Made by a program: the position numbers and the translations under genes. Below the pieces are notes generated by a model. It was not told the DNA's origin, did not search any database, and saw only the letters and a program-made list of their open reading frames with translations. A stretch of DNA of 64,000 nucleotides from Sphagnum compactum (taxonomy: Eukaryota > Bryophyta > Sphagnopsida > Sphagnales): NCBI GenBank assembly GCA_965153455.1, contig OZ234502.1:2459267-2523266 (forward strand). The letters are read 5' to 3'. Shown here piece after piece: positions 33,916 to 45,400 of the stretch (its first letter is position 1; each line of letters starts with the position of its first letter).

Positions 33916-35118
33916 TGGAGTTTTAATTGGTAAATTTCAAGCCAATTTAAAAAATAGAATCCTTTGAAACAATAGTTGAATTCATGAACTCCCATGGAGA
34001 CTTTTGTTGTAAAAATATGGTTCTTATATATATACCTAGTGAATTATATGACATGAGAAAATGAAACCCAAATTCTGCAATGAAATTAGGTTTATTTGTG
34101 TCAAAAATGATATTTTGAACTGGAATTGCATTTGGTTGAGATAATGTAATTTAAGACATTTATTCACATCCTTGGTTTTCACATGACATTTTTCAAATCA
34201 CTTTGATGAGGTGGGCTTCCATTCTTGTGATGCTTGAAATTTGAAAATGATGTTCTATGGTCTAGTCAGAAAAGGGCAAGAAAGATGGGACTAGTCACTA
34301 TACCTATTATTGTTAATTCTTAGTGATTTAAGATATGCAAACCAATTGACCAGCAACTCTAGCCATGCTCACTATGTGATCCTGCAAATTTAAATTGGAT
34401 GAAGAAAATTCAGAACATGCTGGCTGGTTTGGCTCAGCAAAATGGTTTTGGCCTCCGGTTTTTCCACCCTTACATTACGGATGCCCATAGATGTTAATGG
34501 AGTCAGTTCCTCTTGCTTTAATTCTTTTCACCTTGGCATTTCTAGACATGTTTTGGGCATGTTACAGGTGCTAGGGGCATGTAAAATGCTGAAAGATCCT
34601 TGAGCAATCGTACTTGTTTTGTTATGTGCCCCTTCTGGCACAACAAAGCTTAATACCTGCTGTTGATTGGCTAGAAGGTTTGATTGGTCCAAGTGGGTTG
34701 CTGTTAGGAGTCTCACACTTATTTGCAGTATCGTGTTTTAGTTTTATGTGTGGGGGTGGAAAAGGACAAAAACATGGACATCTAAAGAGAGAGACATAGA
34801 GATCTACATCAAGCCCATTTATTTTGCTTGATTGTCCACATCGAAGATCACCTGGATTTCAACATTACCTGCACTAAACTACCAACTCAGATTGTGGATT
34901 TGTTAGATCATCTGTTACAAGTACATGTACTTTAGGGCCCATTCATCCATAAGAACTGAAATATTGCTGGAGGCTCAACCATTTGCTGCTGATCTATATA
35001 TATACAAAAGAAAATGTCCCACTGAGAGTGTTATTTTAAACCCCTGGGGTGATGGCTCAAAGGTGCAGCCTTCAGGTAGATTTCTCTAATGAAAAGGGAC
35101 CTACCTATCATTCATGCC
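33911..35118. other. No gene seen
   Basis: Moderately AT-rich and unique-looking, with short frames only. Confidence 0.4.
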
Positions 35119-35179
35119 GAGTCATCCTTGCGCATAGGCCATGTTAATCTTCTCTGTATCGTTCCAATTTTATCACATG
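35119..35179 (-). ncRNA. U6 snRNA relic (pseudogene)
   Basis: On the minus strand the segment contains GATAAAATTGGAACGATACA, then GAGAAGATTAACATGGCC and GCGCAAGGATGAC. This is the conserved central part of U6 including the ACAGAGA box, with only a few changes. The AGC catalytic triad reads AAC, CCCC before TGCGC is altered, and the 5' stem and 3' tail are decayed. No plant upstream sequence element (TCCCACATCG-like) or terminal T run is seen. It is therefore most likely a retroposed or decayed copy of the spliceosomal RNA gene. Confidence 0.9.
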
Positions 35180-35615
35180 TTTCATGTTTCACGAAGAGCT
35201 GCCTATCCATCCTTCAAGTAGACTTTGGGGGTGATTGAGAGATTCTGAAAAGTATCTTAGTTGTGATTATGTACTCCAGATGCAAGCAACAAACACAATG
35301 TTAGTACACACCACTAAACCCAGCCTCCAGGGGCTCTATACACAATAGAATTTTATAGTGTACATTGAGTTTTCGTGAAGGAGGGGTGGCCATCTTCTCT
35401 CTCAGTAGAGCCACTTGACAATTTTGCCTCACGAAACACCCTCCAAAGAATTTAAAGTTTTTTTGGGTCCAATTTTGTCAAGTAGGTGGACTGGTGACCA
35501 CCCACACAACATTAATGAGCCAAATCTGGCTAGATGTATAATTAGCAGGGATGTACCATTAGGGCATGGTGATGCATGTGGACATAATGGGCAAGGGTAA
35601 GGCCATTCCATGACA

Positions 35616-35763
35616 TTAAGGTCTGGGGTGCCAGATTCAAGTATTTGAAAAATTAAAAAGTAAAATTCATGTTCAACTATTATGAGTGTACAAATCATCA
35701 CTCAAAGATTATGTCATATAATATGGTCAAGAAAATGACATAATCTGCCACACCAGACCTTAA
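35616..35763. mobile_element. MITE of 140 bp flanked by TTAA
   Basis: GGTCTGGGGTGCCAGATT at 35620-35637 faces AATCTGCCACACCAGACC at 35742-35759, an 18-bp inverted repeat with two mismatches. Both outer sides are TTAA (35616-35619 and 35760-35763). A second inverted repeat (GATTATGTCAT/ATGACATAATC) lies inside. TTAA duplications are typical of piggyBac-type elements. A TA duplication with an A-starting terminus (Tc1/mariner style) is also compatible. Confidence 0.7.
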
Positions 35764-37125
35764 TTGACTTGGAATGTTACACAGCAGAGAAACCCAGTTT
35801 GAGTCAGGTGAGCTAAGTTGGGTACTGTTTTTCATGAAACTGGCTATCAATTCAGAAGATTTGCAGGATCTTATTCTGACAATGCCTTGATTTTCAGGAG
35901 GAAAATGAGCAGCAGTAAAGGTACAGGTAAGGCAAATCCAAAACTGGGGGTGAAATCACCCTGAGAAGCAACTTGGGTGGGAAGAAAACTAGTTTGGTCC
36001 CCTCTTTTTTTCTTTCTTTTCCTCCCCCTTGTGTCCTGCTTTCATCCTGACTTCTCATTTCATCCCCAGTTCCAAAGCCATAGTGGTCCATCCATAGCCA
36101 TAGAAGATATGGCACCAGATGTCCCAAAATCCCAAAATGCAGGGCCAGACTCTGCTCCCACTTTGTTGTACACACCTTCTTTTGGAAATGTCCCAACCCT
36201 TGTGCTTTAACCTACTCTATTCGGATCTCCCCAGTTGATTTGTTGAGGCCTAGCTTGTGTCAAATGAGCAAAACAGCATGGAATATTTGTACCATGCACC
36301 AAACTACAAAAATTGGAGGTGTGCAACATCTACAAAATTGGTTGAAAGGGATAAGGAATAGACGTCACCATTCTTTTGTGCACGGCAAAAAGAATGTAGG
36401 AATGTATGTGTGAATGGACCTAGGAGCCTTATTTTAAAGGCTCATTATTGGAATCACATTAAATAGAGGGCTTAGAAGAGCTAAGGGAACAAAGACACTT
36501 AGATGATGGGTGATCTAGTTGGGCACTCTGAGTGAAGGTCTCTCTATGGTGGTGACTAAACTAGATGGTCTTCCCATGGCAAAAGAAATTTTAAAATGGA
36601 ATGAAAACTTATTTGGAGAGGAGGAAAACGGAAAGTGAGGACCAAGAAATCCCATCCCAAAGAAGTCTAAACCAGTGTTTGAGTTTCAACAATCTATAAT
36701 CCAAAATGTTGGATCAAAGAAATTCAAGAGAGGAAGAGATCAACTAGTTCATATTAATTGCTTGTATAGATTTCTTCTCAACCTGCACATCAATAAAAGA
36801 TGTTGATTTAGTTTGGGAAAACTTTGCAGATTTTTATATTATCATTTACTCTACTATAACATTATTTGAACATGCAATAGATACATTCCCAAACTTATTG
36901 CACTTTTTGGATTCTTGGGATGTGTAAATGAAAGAGAAAGGCATACCATTAATTGGGCTAGAATGCACATTGCCATGTTGCTGGAGGTTGGTGGAAGACA
37001 ACAACAATCATGAATTTGAATGTGCTTTGAAGCTAACAAAACAACATGTTGGACTAGCAAGCAATGGACAAGGAAAAATTGCCCCTTGTTCATAATCCAT
37101 AGACCATAAGAAAACATCACAAATA
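35764..37125. other. No clear gene; 5' side of the pogo-type relic
   Basis: Two overlapping opposite-strand frames near 35894-36210 lack support. The part from about 36800 on may include the decayed leader of the transposase relic that follows. Confidence 0.35.
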
Positions 37126-38986
37126 AATTGAATCTTTATAGCAAGTAGGAGAGGCATGTGGATGGATGAAACATTGGAAGCAATTATGGATTTTATTGAA
37201 AGGACATGTTTTTCAAGGAGGGCCAACAAGTAATGGAACATTCCTTTGAGCTCGTTTTTTAACCACATAAATAGAAAAACAAGGTCTAGGATGATGGGGT
37301 CAAGAGGTGTGTTTACAAAAGAAAAAAATGCTATAATGATCAAGTGGACCTTAGATATGTGAGAATGCAAATTGTCCATAAGCCTACAACAACTAAAGAT
37401 GAAGGTTGTAGAGTTGACACAAAGGATACACAATTCCAAGATGGAATATTAAGCAATAGTTGGTGGTCTTGGTTCAAGTGAAGTCACCTAAAAGTTAGCA
37501 TTCAACAAGCAAAAAGATTGGAAGTTTGCAATGCATAGGGATTGACACCTGCTTCTTGCAATTTGTTTTACACCAACCTGCAATCGATATGCAACCAATA
37601 AAATTATATTGCAAATCATGTATGGAATTCGAATGAAATAAACATTTAGGCTAGTAGATAATTATGAACAAAGGTTCTAGCTAGCAGACAATCAAATGTT
37701 GTTTATTTCACCATTGCCAAGTCTTGGGAGTGATTAACTTAAATTATGTAGTCAATGTTGTAGGAGATTTTTTGCTAGGGTTATTTTAGAACTAAAAGAC
37801 TTCAAGATGATTACATAAAACTTTGCAAACTAGGAACATGCATAGCAATACAAAAGAGAGCTAAAATGATTTTTTTCTTGTTCACTTGAAGAATTTTAAA
37901 TTTTCTTTAAGAAGTTTGTTCTAGGTGGAATGTTTTTTATGAATTGACACTTTTTAGTTTTGGATGGGCATAGTAATTAAGTAACCCTAGAAACGATAAA
38001 ACATGCATAAGAATTTGGGTTAGACATGATTACTTTACCATCCCATACATTTCATGCTCTATAACCATTACATGTGTTTTGTTTCCAAACATTTAAAACA
38101 ACATTTAGAAAGGTTAAGGATCTAGCTATGTTCAAAAATAATCACATGGAACTAGATAAAATCATTATGGCTAGATGGGTAGGCCATGCCAAAGTTTAAT
38201 CTCCCACAAAGAAAAACATCAAGTTTGGGTTGAAGAATACAAGTATTTGGCGTTTCAACCCCAAGGCAATGGACAATAAGACTCAACCTTTAGAAATTTA
38301 CATTGTAATAAACATCAACAACCATGGAGGTGAAAAGAAATACACATTAGAAGAAAAAATGGATCACAATCAAGGTCAACAATGGGGGGGAGGAAGCTAT
38401 TGCTATAGAAAGTCTTCTCCATATAATTCAAACAATAATCCATCAAACAACACTTAAAGATCATCCTACCAATAGGTTAGAAATTGATTAATGCTACTAT
38501 GTAGACATGTTTTGGAGTCCCATTGTGATAGAAAAGAAGCTAGAGAAGACTGTAAACTTAGATGAAGTTATTTTTGAATTAGTGTAGGATACCCAATATC
38601 CTCCAAATTTGAGTTAAAAAGCCATGAGGTTGCACAACTTGCTTTCATTTCATCATTTACCTGCAAGACACACCAAGAGAATGAAACCATTAGTTGATTA
38701 TTTTTACTCACATGTTGCGACTTTTGCTGAATAGTTAAATAATCTAAGGAAAACACTATGGACAAGGCAACTCTAGAAGAAATCAGAAAAAGGAAAAAAA
38801 AAAAAAAGGATAAATGAGCCAAAAGAGTGATGGATTTGGGAGTTGTAGCCGATAAAACAACTATTAGAGTTCGTGTGTCCTTGAGGAATAAAGCACAAAT
38901 TTGCAACTCTAGCAAATCCCTAAAGATAACTTTGAAGAAAGGCAACCCACTATCTTCCCATCGTAAACAAACACTTGATAGCACAT
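37126..38986 (+). pseudogene. Decayed pogo/jerky-type DDE transposase
   Basis: The plus strand reads as a badly mutated transposase. An N-terminal helix-turn-helix (MWMDETLEAIMDFIE, then WNIPLSSFFNHINRKTRSR) starts at 37156. A CENPB-type segment follows (FTKEKNAIMIKWTLDM, stop, ECKLSISLQQLKMKVVELTQ) and continues at about 37456 in a shifted frame (NSWWSWFK). The DDE_1 catalytic region shows LDGH near 37960, VTLETIKHA, and LPSHTFHAL at 38035-38061. KNTSIWRFNPKAMDNKTQP follows at 38233-38289, and a lysine-rich C-terminal part near 38755-38840 ends by about 38986. Several in-frame stops (for example 37231, 37360, 37450) and at least two frame changes make it non-functional. No terminal repeats of the element were recognised. 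Confidence 0.85.
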
Positions 38987-38999
38987 AACCTTCTCCAAT

Positions 39000-41310
39000 G
39001 AATTCATATGCTTCTCATCCAATTTCGTGCATCTGAGGGCTGTTGAGATCTTCTCCATCTCAGCACAGATTGAAGCCCATTTTCTGCTGCAGTTGCCTCA
39101 TTCTGCTTGGACAACAATGGAGTTTTTTTTGTCTTTTAGCTCGTTCTCAGGATGATTGATTTTCATCCTTATATGTGTGTGGCTTCAAACCCCAACTTCC
39201 CAAGTGCAGCATTTGCATCAGCCAGTTGATATGCCATACTTTTCTCATCTCCACTACCACTCTTGCCTGCTTGAACATCATGACATGAAACAAATAGTCC
39301 CCAAATGCCCTAAATTTGCAACTTCCTTTTGTAATACTTCCCACAATCATTGCAAATTGAGTGAAACAAGGTAAAACTTATAAAGCCCTAAACCCTAAAC
39401 CTGACATCATGCCTCTGTATTCAATCACAGGAGTGCAATGAACCAAATGCTAATTATTACTACAAGGTAGCTTACACGCACAATGCACCACAAATGAAAC
39501 ATTGGACATTGGATGTACAAGGGTCTCTTAGCATTCACAACATGACCAACAGAATTCTGCATCACAAATCACCCACAACTATCATGGCATTAATGACAGT
39601 CTTCTAGCATTCACAATACTAAAGAGACAACCTAACATAAGATGATTGTTTGTACATGGTATTCTTTCTCTTTGTTAGCCAAGTTTTCCTTATTTGTAAA
39701 AGCAGATGACTTTTCCTTAAACTGTCTCCTGACAGTTGCATCCCTTCGCATGGCAAAACTTTTTCCAATTCACACCTTGCACTAGTTTGAATCTGTTCAG
39801 CATCAGACATGCAGAAACAATTTCTATATGTAAAGATCTGGCATCAGCAATTCAACAAAATTGATTCTGGTGAAATGCTTGTGTCACACATCAAATTAGA
39901 GCTATTATATAAGGAATCTTCAAACAACCTGGAGATGTGTGAAGAGATCAATCTTGCCATAAATTCTGGCTCAAAACAGGGTTGTGCATTATTACTCTGT
40001 AGAATTGATGTAAAGGGTAAACATTTATAGACAATTCTAGGGCTCCCAAGTACCTTGTTGGCAACTGCCTTCTCTGCCTCCGAATTGTCTTTCTGATTCA
40101 CAAGAGGGGAGTCAACTTTTACAAGTTTTTTACAAAGCTTGCCTGTGGTTTGAGCAAAGAGCTTTAAGATATTGTTCATTTCCATCTCCTTTTCTGATGT
40201 CAGTGTTGCATTTTGCACATCTTTCTCCTTGATGGCATCTTCTGGCAGCTGAACAACATTGTTATGTGCACCTCTATAGATGTCATGCGGTTGACAATCT
40301 CATTGCAAGCAACCTCTTTCACCTACTCTGCACATGAGTACTTGTATGCAGCACAGAACTTAGTTGCATTTGCCAAGTTTGTCCAATGCATATACTAAAC
40401 TTGCAACTCCTTTCACAACTGAATTAAGGAAGGACCCTAAACCTAGCCAAATATATTGTCCAACTCATCCACCTTAATTTGCTTGTTTCTAAGGTTTTCA
40501 AAGCTGCCTCCATCCTCATATCATATAACCTCCTGGTTCCTGCTGCCTCTTTCAGCATTGACAGTGGCTCCATGGGCTTAGACATATCAAACACTTTCGC
40601 TATTGTGACCCTTGCATGATCAGAAAGTGAGGGTTGTTCATATTGAGTCAAGCAGTAAATGGAACATGTTTTGAAGATCTTGCTGGGTTAAGAGATGTCC
40701 ACTGATTTGATACTTGTTGTGTCTGCCCAGCTGCAACTCAACTCTTACTTCAATGGGTGTAAAGGTCCAACAATGTAATCAGTGCGAGCCCTGGAATTAT
40801 TTCTGTAATTCTTTGCAATAAACAACATCATTTCACCACAAGAAAAGTACAAAACACTATTCATAGTAAAAGCCGATATGTATGCACAAATTGGACAGAA
40901 TGCACCAAGTGGATAAAGTGGAGAAAATGCAAAAACAAACCCAGGTTTGCACATTCAACATGTCTTCAAGATTTCTTTATGAATTCATGTCTAGCAATGC
41001 AACTTCAATACATTGATAAATAACAGCAAAAAGAAGTTAGAATGCATAATTTTCTTCGTAGCATCTAATGTGTCATGTCCATAGTAAACACAAAATGTGA
41101 AATCCATGCAGAAACCACTTTGCAGGGAAGAAAAATCATAGGCAATTAATTTTGTTGTGTGGTGGAGGAACAAATTTTTTTTCTTGTAATTCTCTGCACC
41201 ATATCAACTGTCCTTCAAGTTCATGCTTGTGTTGATCAAGATAATTCAGAACTTCAGGATTTAGGAGACACAACCAGAGTGATGGAATTAATGGGCTGCA
41301 ACAAGAACAA
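39000..41310 (-). pseudogene. Scattered exon-like pieces of a coiled-coil protein
   Basis: Several minus-strand segments look like exons, in order from 41270 down to 39000. These are LNYLDQHKHELEGQLIWC (about 41250-41160); SLSDHARVTIAKVFDMSKPM, then a segment ending NLRNKQIKVDELDNIFG after one frame change (40640-40440); VKEVACNEIVNRMTSIEVH and LPEDAIKEKDVQNATLTSEK (40330-40190), running to SEAEKAVANK before a GTACTT donor-like site near 40055; MRRDATVRRQFKEKSSAFTN (about 39750-39690); SMAYQLADANAALGKLGF (about 39230-39170); and NEATAAENGLQSVLRWRRSQ (about 39095-39035). They are E/K/A-rich with heptad-like spacing. I do not recognise the protein. A plant WEB/DUF827-like coiled-coil protein is one guess. 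Frame breaks suggest decay, but an intact spliced gene is not ruled out. Confidence 0.35.
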
Positions 41311-43650
41311 GTCCACAATCATCTTATATATGCCACATTGGATTCAAATCAGATTTTTTACAGATTGTTTGTAGCCAAAGTGGCCATCAGCTGTAGAAAA
41401 AGTGGTGATCATTTCTATGAAGATTTAGCCAAATCTGGCTATAAACCAAGAATAAATATGGAATTCCTCCTATGTGTTGGGAACATGCTGGAAGTTGCTG
41501 TTAAAATATGGCAATTTGAGTTTTTCTTTTTTCGAAATATGGCAACTTTGGGACAATTTTTCTAAAAAATTCCTTTGAAGGATTCACATTACCCTCTTTT
41601 TTTCTTTCAGTCACTAAATTAGCATTTTCTCCCTATCAAAATTTCGCTTTAATTTGACCTTGCTTCAAGTGTTGCAAATCCACTCCAAGGTTACCAGTGC
41701 TAAAAACACTAGCCCCTTTCACTGAAGCATACAAGAATTAGGGTTAACTTTTGCTAAAATGAGTAGGCCTAGAGTGACTAGCTGCATCATCACACTGAAA
41801 GAAATGTCGTCAACATCATCAAATGCATAGAGTAGCACTTATCATTTCATCAGTGAACCACCATTGTTGACATGGGAGTCATTAGTTTTCATTGCAAGTT
41901 CCTAGTAGAATTCACACAATAAGGTTTTTCATCAATCTTATGTCACTTGCAACCTAACCATTGTTACATACAATATTACAACAACATCATAGTGCAAGCT
42001 TTGTGTAAAGCCTTCAATGTTCTTTAAATTTATTTATTTTTTATAAAAAATTCAAAGCACATTCAGCAAGCTTGTTGGCCATTGACAAGGCAATGAACAA
42101 TTGTGTTTGACATACTGAGAACCGCTGGTGACGCTCTTACCTGCTACATCCTACTTATACTTGCTACCTCAACTGGTTGGCGAGGACAGTTGGGAATCAC
42201 AATACCCCCTGTTCTGTCACTTCCAAATCGATCACTATAAGGAGAAGGGCTTAATTGACAAACAATTAATAAGTGGATTTCCCATTTAACAATTAGACTA
42301 GATCCTGTTTCATGCTTATGGCCCTTGCTTAAGAGGGTAAGAGGGTATGTTTTTTTTCGCAATTTAGCTAGGTTGCTCATATGACCACTGTTTGGATTTG
42401 GAAGAAGTTGTCCACATGACAACATAGATTCATGTGTTGTCGAAATTCTTGGTGATATAATCATCATCAAATGTTGAAATCTGGCAAGTTGGCAAAATTG
42501 TGGAGGACCGTAAAGTTTTATTTATATTGCAGTCAACAGCTATGCACAATTTTGAAAAGAAATTCATCAAGTAAAGGTCAGAGCAATTTATGTGGAACCA
42601 CCAAAAAGAATATAAAACAACTAAATTGGAAACTGATTTTCTTTTTTATGAAGAGCACTCAACTTCAAAACTCAAAGTCTAAGCATTTGAAGAAGGTGTA
42701 ATCCCAAAATGGGTCATGAGTATGAGGTTAGGTCAGGACAATAATCTTTTTGTTAAACAATTTTGCCTGGATCTAAGCTTAAGATTTTGCCTTTCAATTT
42801 TGACGGCTCTTAGCTATTAAATGGACTTTAATTAAGCTGGAGACACATCTTATGATTTTTCTTAAAACATTCAGGGTAATTATGCTGACTTCTGGAAGAA
42901 GCTGGAAGATGTTGAATAAGGAAGACTAGCACAAGGAAAGGAAGGGGAGATGATCAGTATCAGAAGGCAAGAGGAAGATGATTTACAGAGGCTACGTATG
43001 GTGAGAAGAGAGACGTACAGAAATCTTCAGAGACATAAAAGCTGGTTGTGTATGCTCGTCATTTTGTAATCAAGGACTTGTCTCAGATGAAATGTATGTC
43101 AATGCATTTTGCTGAATAGTGAGTTCAACAACAGTGGCACTAGGGTAGAATCGCCCATCACCAAGCACATACCTATCATGCAAGACTTTCATTCCTTAAC
43201 CAAATTAAGTGATTTTTGTGTCATCGGATGCGTAAACTGGAGGACTAAAAATGTTCTTTCAGAGTCAGAAGTAAAGGAGCATGGCAGAGAGCACAGGAAG
43301 AGGATGAGTGATAGCTTGCTTCAATTTTTTGCTAAAAATAGCTCTAGACCCCTCTCTAGTTCCAGCCCCATATCTTCCTCATTTTTAGTCTGGTTTGAGT
43401 GATTTAAAATCTGATGGATGTGCCCACTAGGGCTTCACAAAACTTCTATGCATGTTCCAGAGGCAAACATGCAGCGATCAAAGATTTAAAGCTCAGAATC
43501 CTGATCTGTTTTAATTCACCCACCACCTAACACTGAACCCCCTTACGCCAAACACATCATATCTTCCCCCATTCCTTTCCAGAATTGATCAATTTTTGCG
43601 GTGTTGGAAGTGTTAGGTAAAGAGCTACAAATGTTCTTTCAGCTTCAGAA
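41311..43650. other. No gene seen
   Basis: Near 41374-41445 there is a short stretch (TGTAGCCAAAGTGGCCATCA, then ATTTAGCCAAATCTGGCTAT) that resembles 55241-55290. The words AAATGTTCTTTCAG and TCAGAAG near 43245 recur at 43630. Confidence 0.4.
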
Positions 43651-43800
43651 GCAGAGGACTATTGTGTGAGGATCCAACCTCCTTTGAGTTCGTAAAAGTG
43701 AAAGCAGAGGAACATTGTGTGAGGATCCAACCTCCTTTGAGTTCGTAAAAGTGAAAGCAAAGGAACATTGTGTGAGGATCCAACCTCCTTTGAGTTCTAA
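43651..43800. repeat. 53-bp tandem repeat, about 2.8 nearly identical copies
   Basis: Units start at 43651, 43704 and 43757. Each contains GGATCCAACCTCCTTTGAGT and GTAAAAGTGAAAGCA. Near-identity indicates recent duplication or active homogenisation, unlike the diverged arrays elsewhere. Confidence 0.95.
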
Positions 43801-45150
43801 AGTGTTTGTTTGCTCACAGCCCTGTCTACCCTAAGGGACTGGCAGTTGCAATTGAATTTGAGTTTGAGGGTTGGCTGTGAGCAGAAATTGGGATCCTCAA
43901 TGCATCTATTTACACATGTAGGCCTAGTGTCTGGGAAGACAGGTCCATAGTAGTGACCTGCCAGATCTTCCATGTGCAATTGGGTTGGAGCTGTAATCAA
44001 GTGGCTATGCTTAGGGACATTGTAGGTCTCTGTACCCTTCATTTCATTACAAATGCTCATAATCTCACCAAGGGTTCCATCAAAGTTTCTCTTCAAAGAC
44101 TGGAGGCTGAACTACACAACAACTGGGCCTTAGTAAGGCAAACCGATACTAGGATTAGGGTAGTATGAATTTTTTTTTTGAATGCCCAATACCAAGACGT
44201 TGCTGATATGTTCAAAAGTCAGTACTAGTCCAACACTAGTTGTTTCCTCATCATGGTGTAGCAGAAGAAAGAAATACATTTACCAAGGGTGGTCATAGGG
44301 GTGTTTCAGAGCATTCATGCCTATCACATGTGTGTGTTTACCTTCAACTTTGTGACATAGTGTCTCTCAGAGCCAGACCTTTGTTCCTTGGCTGTACCCT
44401 GCACATCTTGACATATGTGAGTGACTCCTCAAGTGTATTTCTTTTCTGTTCCCTCTGTGTGTTCACAGGTACTATATATTCACATCTGTACCACTCCAGA
44501 AAGCTTCACTAGGACTTGAATGGTGTTCCTCTCCATGCTCTCTAGTGAACACATTCTGGAAAGCTTCCCTGGGTCTTTGGAATTTAAGCTTTTAAGTCCT
44601 ACTAATGACTGAATCTCCCTTCTAACTAAGCTTTCTACTATTTAATCCTTTGGACAGTAAAAACTCAAACACTAGTGTCCTTGAAACATGTCACCCTAAC
44701 ATGCAGGATGCCATGTACCTCCCCCCCCCACTCCCCCAAACACAATTGAACCTCATGGGGATTGTCATTTTGTGCCCTGCAAAATCTTGCAGGGAATTGC
44801 ACAGTTCATGTTTTAATGTTCTGCACATAACAAAGGGATAAATACTTTCTGCAGTTCTTGACATGATTTGAACCCACCATCACATGGAATTAAGTAGGAT
44901 GTAGTTATTATTGCTAAGCTATTTTTTGTTGTTTGAAATACCTACACTTGATTTTGTATTTATTTTTCACTTTTCAACTTATTAGTCAAATCATACAACA
45001 AAACTATGCAAGGCATCGTACTCCTTTTTCTAACACCCTTGCAAAGTTCAATGAAGGTGCTTAACATTTTCCTCCTAACACTTTGTCGACTCCACATGAC
45101 ATGAGTTGTTCTTGTACAAGGGATGACGGCCAGAGTCTTCACTTGGACAA
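43801..45150. other. No convincing gene
   Basis: Frames of up to 99 codons exist on both strands around 43800-44500, without recognisable domains. AGAAAGCTTC/GGAAAGCTTCCC words recur near 44500 and 44560. A C run lies near 44720. Confidence 0.35.
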
Positions 45151-45400
45151 GGGAGGGTAAGTACCACAAGTGTACCATGAAGATGGATGGCGGGTGGACA
45201 CAAAACATTTTTCAATCGGGTTCTAGTTCCAATTCTATAACTAAGCATAGTGGGTAGTTCAATTGTTATTTTACTAGCAACCTATTAAATAATCCATTAG
45301 CCCTAGCCTTTGTGCTAATCATCTACATGCATATACTTGTTAGCCACATAGGGTTAGTTATAGAGTCCTACCTACCTACATGTTCTAACCAATGTTGTGT
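45151..45400. repeat. Remnant of the TGAACCAGC-type MITE family
   Basis: GTGTACCATGAAGATGGATG near 45169, then GTTCTAGTTCCAATTC and TAGTTCAATTGTTATTTTAC, parallels the left part of the 3204-3585 element. Outer terminal repeats are lost or unrecognisable. Confidence 0.4.
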
